DNA from: Acetobacteraceae bacterium | GTDB taxonomy: Bacteria > Pseudomonadota > Alphaproteobacteria > Acetobacterales > Acetobacteraceae | DNA: 17,694 nucleotides | Direction: 5' to 3' | Assembly (NCBI GenBank): GCA_947476855.1 | Contig: CANJSR010000040.1 | Location: 1 to 17,694 of the forward strand | Part shown: piece after piece, positions 15,103 to 17,694 of the stretch | Layout: each line of letters begins with the position of its first letter | Position numbering within the stretch: position 1 is the stretch's first letter | Program-made: the position numbers and the translations under genes | The notes under the pieces: generated by a model | What the model was told of the DNA's origin: nothing | Databases searched by the model: none | Seen by the model: the letters and a program-made list of their open reading frames with translations, nothing else

Positions 15103-15129
15103 ATTGCCACGACCGGACCGGTCGGCAAT
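15103..15129. promoter_or_regulatory. nested dyad upstream of the GMC gene
   Basis: ATTGCC (15103-15108) mirrors GGCAAT (15124-15129), and inside it GACCGG (15111-15116) mirrors CCGGTC (15118-15123) about a single central A. An unmatched AC at 15109-15110 breaks the symmetry. The dyad sits 33 bp before the GMC start codon and could be a regulator site for the divergent comM/GMC promoters or a leader hairpin. Confidence 0.5.
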
Positions 15130-15162
15130 GCTGCCGGCATAAAAGAAACCAGGAGGAAAGCC

Positions 15163-16785
15163 ATGGCCGATGCATTCGACTACATCGTGACGGGCGCCGG
15201 ATCAGCCGGTTGCGTGGTCGCGTCGCGGCTGTCGGAATCGGGCAGATATCGTGTCCTGCTGCTGGAGGCCGGGCCGCCCGACACCAACCCCTGGATCCAT
15301 ATCCCGCTGGGTTTCGCGCGCACTTATGTCAATCCGAAGGTGAACTGGAAGTTCGAGACGGCGCCGCAGCCGCAGTTGCAGAACCGGCAGCTTTATCTGC
15401 CTCGGGGGAAGACGCTGGGCGGGTCTTCGTCGATCAACGGCATGGTCTATATCCGCGGGCATCACCGCGACTACGACGAATGGCGCCAGCGGGGCTGTGT
15501 CGGGTGGGATTGGGACTCCGTCCTGCCTTTTTTCCGTAAGGCCGAGGACCAGGGCCGCGGCGCGGATGAGTTCCACGGGGTTGGCGGGCCGCTGCATGTC
15601 TCGGACCAGCCCAGCAAGTTCGAACTGGCGGAGGCGGCCTTGCAGGCGTGCGTGGAGGCGGGGATTCCACGCAACCCCGACTTCAACGGCAAGGACCAGG
15701 AGGGCTGCGGCTACTACCAGACCACGACGCATAACCGTCGCCGCTGGAGCGCCGCGCGGGCCTATCTGGAACCCGCGAAGGGGCGGGCGAACCTGGAAAT
15801 CCGTACCGGGGCGCATGCGACCAAGGTTCTGATCGAGAATGGGCGCGCGGTCGGCGTCGAATATCAATCTCCGCGCGGACGGGAAGTCGCGCATTGCCGG
15901 GGGGAGGTCGTGGTCTCCGGCGGTGCCTTCGGGTCACCGCAGCTTTTGCAACTCTCGGGCCTGGGGCCGGCGGAGCATCTGCGGGACATGGGAATCGAGG
16001 TGGTGCGCGACATGCCCGCCGTCGGTGCCAACCTGCATGATCATTTCAATACCAACCTGAACTGGCGGATCAGCAAGGCGATCACGCTGAACGATCTGGA
16101 ACGGAGTTGGCCGAAGAAGATCTCGGCCGCGCTGCGCTATGCGCTGTTCCGGTCGGGTCCGATGGCGAGCAACGGGATCCATGCGGGGGTCTTCACGCGG
16201 TCGGACCCGCGGCTGGAACGGCCCGACCTGCAGATCAACATCTTCGAATGGAGCACGCTGGAGCGCAGCAAGGACAAGGTGACGCCGCATCCGTTCCCGG
16301 GATTCACGCTGATGCCGGTGCATCTGCGGCCGGAGGGGCGCGGGACGGTGCGCCTCGGTTCCCCCGATCCGCTCGCTCCGCCCAAGGTGCTGTTCGACTA
16401 CCTGCGCACGGAATACGACGTGCGGGCGCTGCTGTCGGCGATCCATCTGTGCCGGACGATCGCGGCCCAACCGGGGTTGAAACCCTATATCGTGGAGGAG
16501 ATCACACCTGGCCCGAGCGTGACCTCGGATGACGCCCTGACCGACTTCATCCGGGCGACAGGGGTGTCGAACCAGCACCCCACGAGTTCCTGCGCCATGG
16601 GGACGGGGCCGAACACCGTGGTTGATCCCAGGCTGCAGGTGCATGGGATCGAGGGGCTGCGGGTGGCGGATGCCTCGGTGATGCCCGTGGTCGTGGGCGG
16701 CAACACGAACGCGCCGACGATCATGATCGGGGAAAAGGCGGCGTCCATGATGCTGGAGGACGCTTCGGCCCGCATGGCGGCGTAG
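15163..16785 (+). CDS. GMC family FAD-dependent oxidoreductase (choline/alcohol dehydrogenase-like)
   Basis: This 540-residue flavoenzyme is typical of the BetA/AlkJ-like GMC family. The FAD-binding Rossmann motif GAGSAG is at 11-16, with the ribose-binding LLLEAG at 32-37. The GMC signature 1 region RGKTLGGSSSINGMVYIRG starts at residue 81, and signature 2 (GAFGSPQLLQLSGLG) lies mid-protein. The catalytic pair is H472 in NQHPTSSCAMG and N516 in GGNTNAPTIMIGE. Their spacing of 44 equals that of choline oxidase H466/N510. Such enzymes oxidise primary alcohols, including choline or aliphatic alcohols, usually passing electrons to quinone. Substrate choice is open; no betaine aldehyde dehydrogenase or betI is nearby, so choline is not favoured. 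An AGGAGG at 15151-15156, 6 nt upstream, fixes the start. Confidence 0.92.
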   Translation: MADAFDYIVTGAGSAGCVVASRLSESGRYRVLLLEAGPPDTNPWIHIPLGFARTYVNPKVNWKFETAPQPQLQNRQLYLPRGKTLGGSSSINGMVYIRGHHRDYDEWRQRGCVGWDWDSVLPFFRKAEDQGRGADEFHGVGGPLHVSDQPSKFELAEAALQACVEAGIPRNPDFNGKDQEGCGYYQTTTHNRRRWSAARAYLEPAKGRANLEIRTGAHATKVLIENGRAVGVEYQSPRGREVAHCRGEVVVSGGAFGSPQLLQLSGLGPAEHLRDMGIEVVRDMPAVGANLHDHFNTNLNWRISKAITLNDLERSWPKKISAALRYALFRSGPMASNGIHAGVFTRSDPRLERPDLQINIFEWSTLERSKDKVTPHPFPGFTLMPVHLRPEGRGTVRLGSPDPLAPPKVLFDYLRTEYDVRALLSAIHLCRTIAAQPGLKPYIVEEITPGPSVTSDDALTDFIRATGVSNQHPTSSCAMGTGPNTVVDPRLQVHGIEGLRVADASVMPVVVGGNTNAPTIMIGEKAASMMLEDASARMAA

Positions 16786-16821
16786 TGGCTGACCCGTGGC
16801 CGGGATGCCAATCGGTCGTGG

Positions 16822-16883
16822 ATGGCCCGCCTGCGCGGGCCATGACGGGTTGGAACCGGCCTCGGGTCGCAAGCGAGGCCGGT
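16822..16883. terminator. two tandem hairpins between convergent GMC gene and dapB
   Basis: ATGGCCCGC (16822-16830) pairs with GCGGGCCAT (16835-16843) around a 4-nt loop, and ACCGGCCTCG (16855-16864) with CGAGGCCGGT (16874-16883) around a 9-nt loop. Both stems are perfect. The second lies 5 bp beyond the dapB stop. Neither has a T-tract on either strand, so they look like bidirectional stems protecting both transcript ends. Confidence 0.6.
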
Positions 16884-16888
16884 CGGGA

Positions 16889-17662
16889 CTACATCCCCAG
16901 CACATCCATCATCGAATAGAGCCCCGGCTTCCGCCCAGCCGCCCACATCGCCGCGCGGACAGCGCCGGTCGCGAAGGTGCGGCGGTCGAAGGCGCGGTGG
17001 GTCAGGGCAATGTGTTCCGTGCCCGAGGCGAAGATCAGCGTGTGCTCCCCCACCACCTGGCCGCCGCGCAGGGCGGCGAAACCGATGGCGCCGGTCTTGC
17101 GGGCGCCGGTGTGGCCGTGCCGGCCGCTTTCCATCACGTCCTCCAGCTTTTGGCCGCGGCCCTTGGCGACGCCTCGGCCCATGCCGATCGCGGTGCCCGA
17201 GGGTGCGTCGACCTTCTGGCGGTGATGCATCTCCACGATTTCCGCATCGTATTGTTCGGCTGGCAGGGCAGCGCCCATGCGTTCGCAGAGCGCCAGGACC
17301 AGGTTGACGCCGGCCGAGAAGTTGGAGGCGTAGACGACCGGGATGGAGCGGGCAGCGACCTCGACCGCGGCTTCATCGGCGAGCGACAGGCCGGAGGAGC
17401 CGAGGATCCAGGCCTTGCCGGATGCCGCCATCAGGGAGGCGGTGGCCTGGGCGGTGGCCGCGTTGGTGAAGTCGATGACGACGTCTGAGACGGTCGCGAG
17501 TTCAGTGATGCCGGGGAACAGGCGCGCGCCTGCGGGCGGTGGATTGGCGGTGCCTGTGCGGCCGATGCCGCCGGAGAGGGTGGCGCCGGCGGCGGGGACT
17601 TCCTCGGCCAGGAGACGGCCCATCCGGCCGGTGATCCCGGCGATGCCGATGCGTTGGGTCAT
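16889..17662 (-). CDS. dapB: 4-hydroxy-tetrahydrodipicolinate reductase
   Basis: This 257-residue protein is the usual length for DapB. It reduces hydroxytetrahydrodipicolinate with NAD(P)H in the diaminopimelate/lysine pathway in the cytoplasm. The dinucleotide-binding loop GITGRMG is at 9-15. VVIDFTN (61-67) lines the cofactor site. The catalytic segment E-M-H146-H147-R-Q-K150-V-D-A-P-S-G-T-A is complete, and the C-terminal GEHTLIF and LTHRAFDR strands match the tetramerisation/substrate domain. The ATG at 17662 gives the standard N-terminus; the site upstream is a weak GGA. It is convergent with the GMC gene. The DapA-family gene at 11424-12386 is distant and lacks the typical DapA substrate loop, so this gene probably works with a true dapA elsewhere. 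Confidence 0.95.
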   Translation of the reverse strand: MTQRIGIAGITGRMGRLLAEEVPAAGATLSGGIGRTGTANPPPAGARLFPGITELATVSDVVIDFTNAATAQATASLMAASGKAWILGSSGLSLADEAAVEVAARSIPVVYASNFSAGVNLVLALCERMGAALPAEQYDAEIVEMHHRQKVDAPSGTAIGMGRGVAKGRGQKLEDVMESGRHGHTGARKTGAIGFAALRGGQVVGEHTLIFASGTEHIALTHRAFDRRTFATGAVRAAMWAAGRKPGLYSMMDVLGM

Positions 17663-17694
17663 GGCGTTGTCCGTTGGTGGGGGGTGGTGGCCCG

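Noticed and set aside
15163..16785. Naming the GMC enzyme betA (choline dehydrogenase)
   Set aside because: Catalytic motifs are shared by the whole family, and betB, betI or choline transport genes are absent nearby.
1..17694. CRISPR arrays, tRNA or rRNA genes, insertion sequences
   Set aside because: No regularly spaced long repeats, cloverleaf-like segments, transposase motifs or target duplications were recognised on reading; a covariance-model scan was not possible.

Overview
The window is GC-rich, tightly packed proteobacterial chromosome. The Coq7-type ubiquinone hydroxylase, DsbB, SufE, ComM and meso-diaminopimelate pathway genes, together with Tat export of an ABC binding protein, point to an aerobic alphaproteobacterium. 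Acetobacteraceae/Rhodospirillales is my best guess, from overall gene style rather than from a marker gene. I see no rRNA, tRNA, CRISPR array, transposase or phage gene.

Layout, left to right. Positions 1-123 hold the end of dUTPase (dut). It is overlapped by a small orphan ORF that looks like the tail of an AbrB-type antitoxin. Two translationally coupled, paralogous metal-dependent amidohydrolases follow (350-2514). On the minus strand, sufE and an HcaT-like MFS transporter lie in tandem (4275 to 2664). A roughly 510-bp regulatory gap (4276-4788) contains four 11-bp direct repeats, a good sigma70-like promoter and a perfect 15-bp palindrome. It leads into a four-gene ABC importer operon (4789-9338): a Tat-exported solute-binding protein, two permeases and a MalK/UgpC-type ATPase. 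Hairpins lie between the binding-protein gene and the first permease gene, and an intrinsic terminator closes the operon.

Next come a minus-strand glutathione S-transferase and a divergent dsbB-coq7 pair with overlapping ORFs. These are followed by a minus-strand DapA-family aldolase/lyase and, divergent from it, yraN. Reading leftward from 15004, comM is followed after 15 bp by a TumE-type toxin gene and a TumA/HVO_A0114-type antitoxin gene. The last stop codon of that unit overlaps the yraN stop. Rightward from 15163 is a GMC (choline dehydrogenase-like) flavoenzyme, and dapB closes the window on the minus strand.

Functionally, the ABC importer, amidohydrolases, DapA-family enzyme, MFS carrier and GMC dehydrogenase look like catabolic or uptake functions set among housekeeping genes (dut, sufE, dsbB, coq7, yraN, comM, dapB). 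No substrate can be assigned from sequence alone. I found no clearly new system. The points most worth following are the TumE/TumA module attached to comM, the phased 11-bp repeats upstream of sufE, the dyad in front of the GMC gene, and the RNA hairpins inside the ABC operon.
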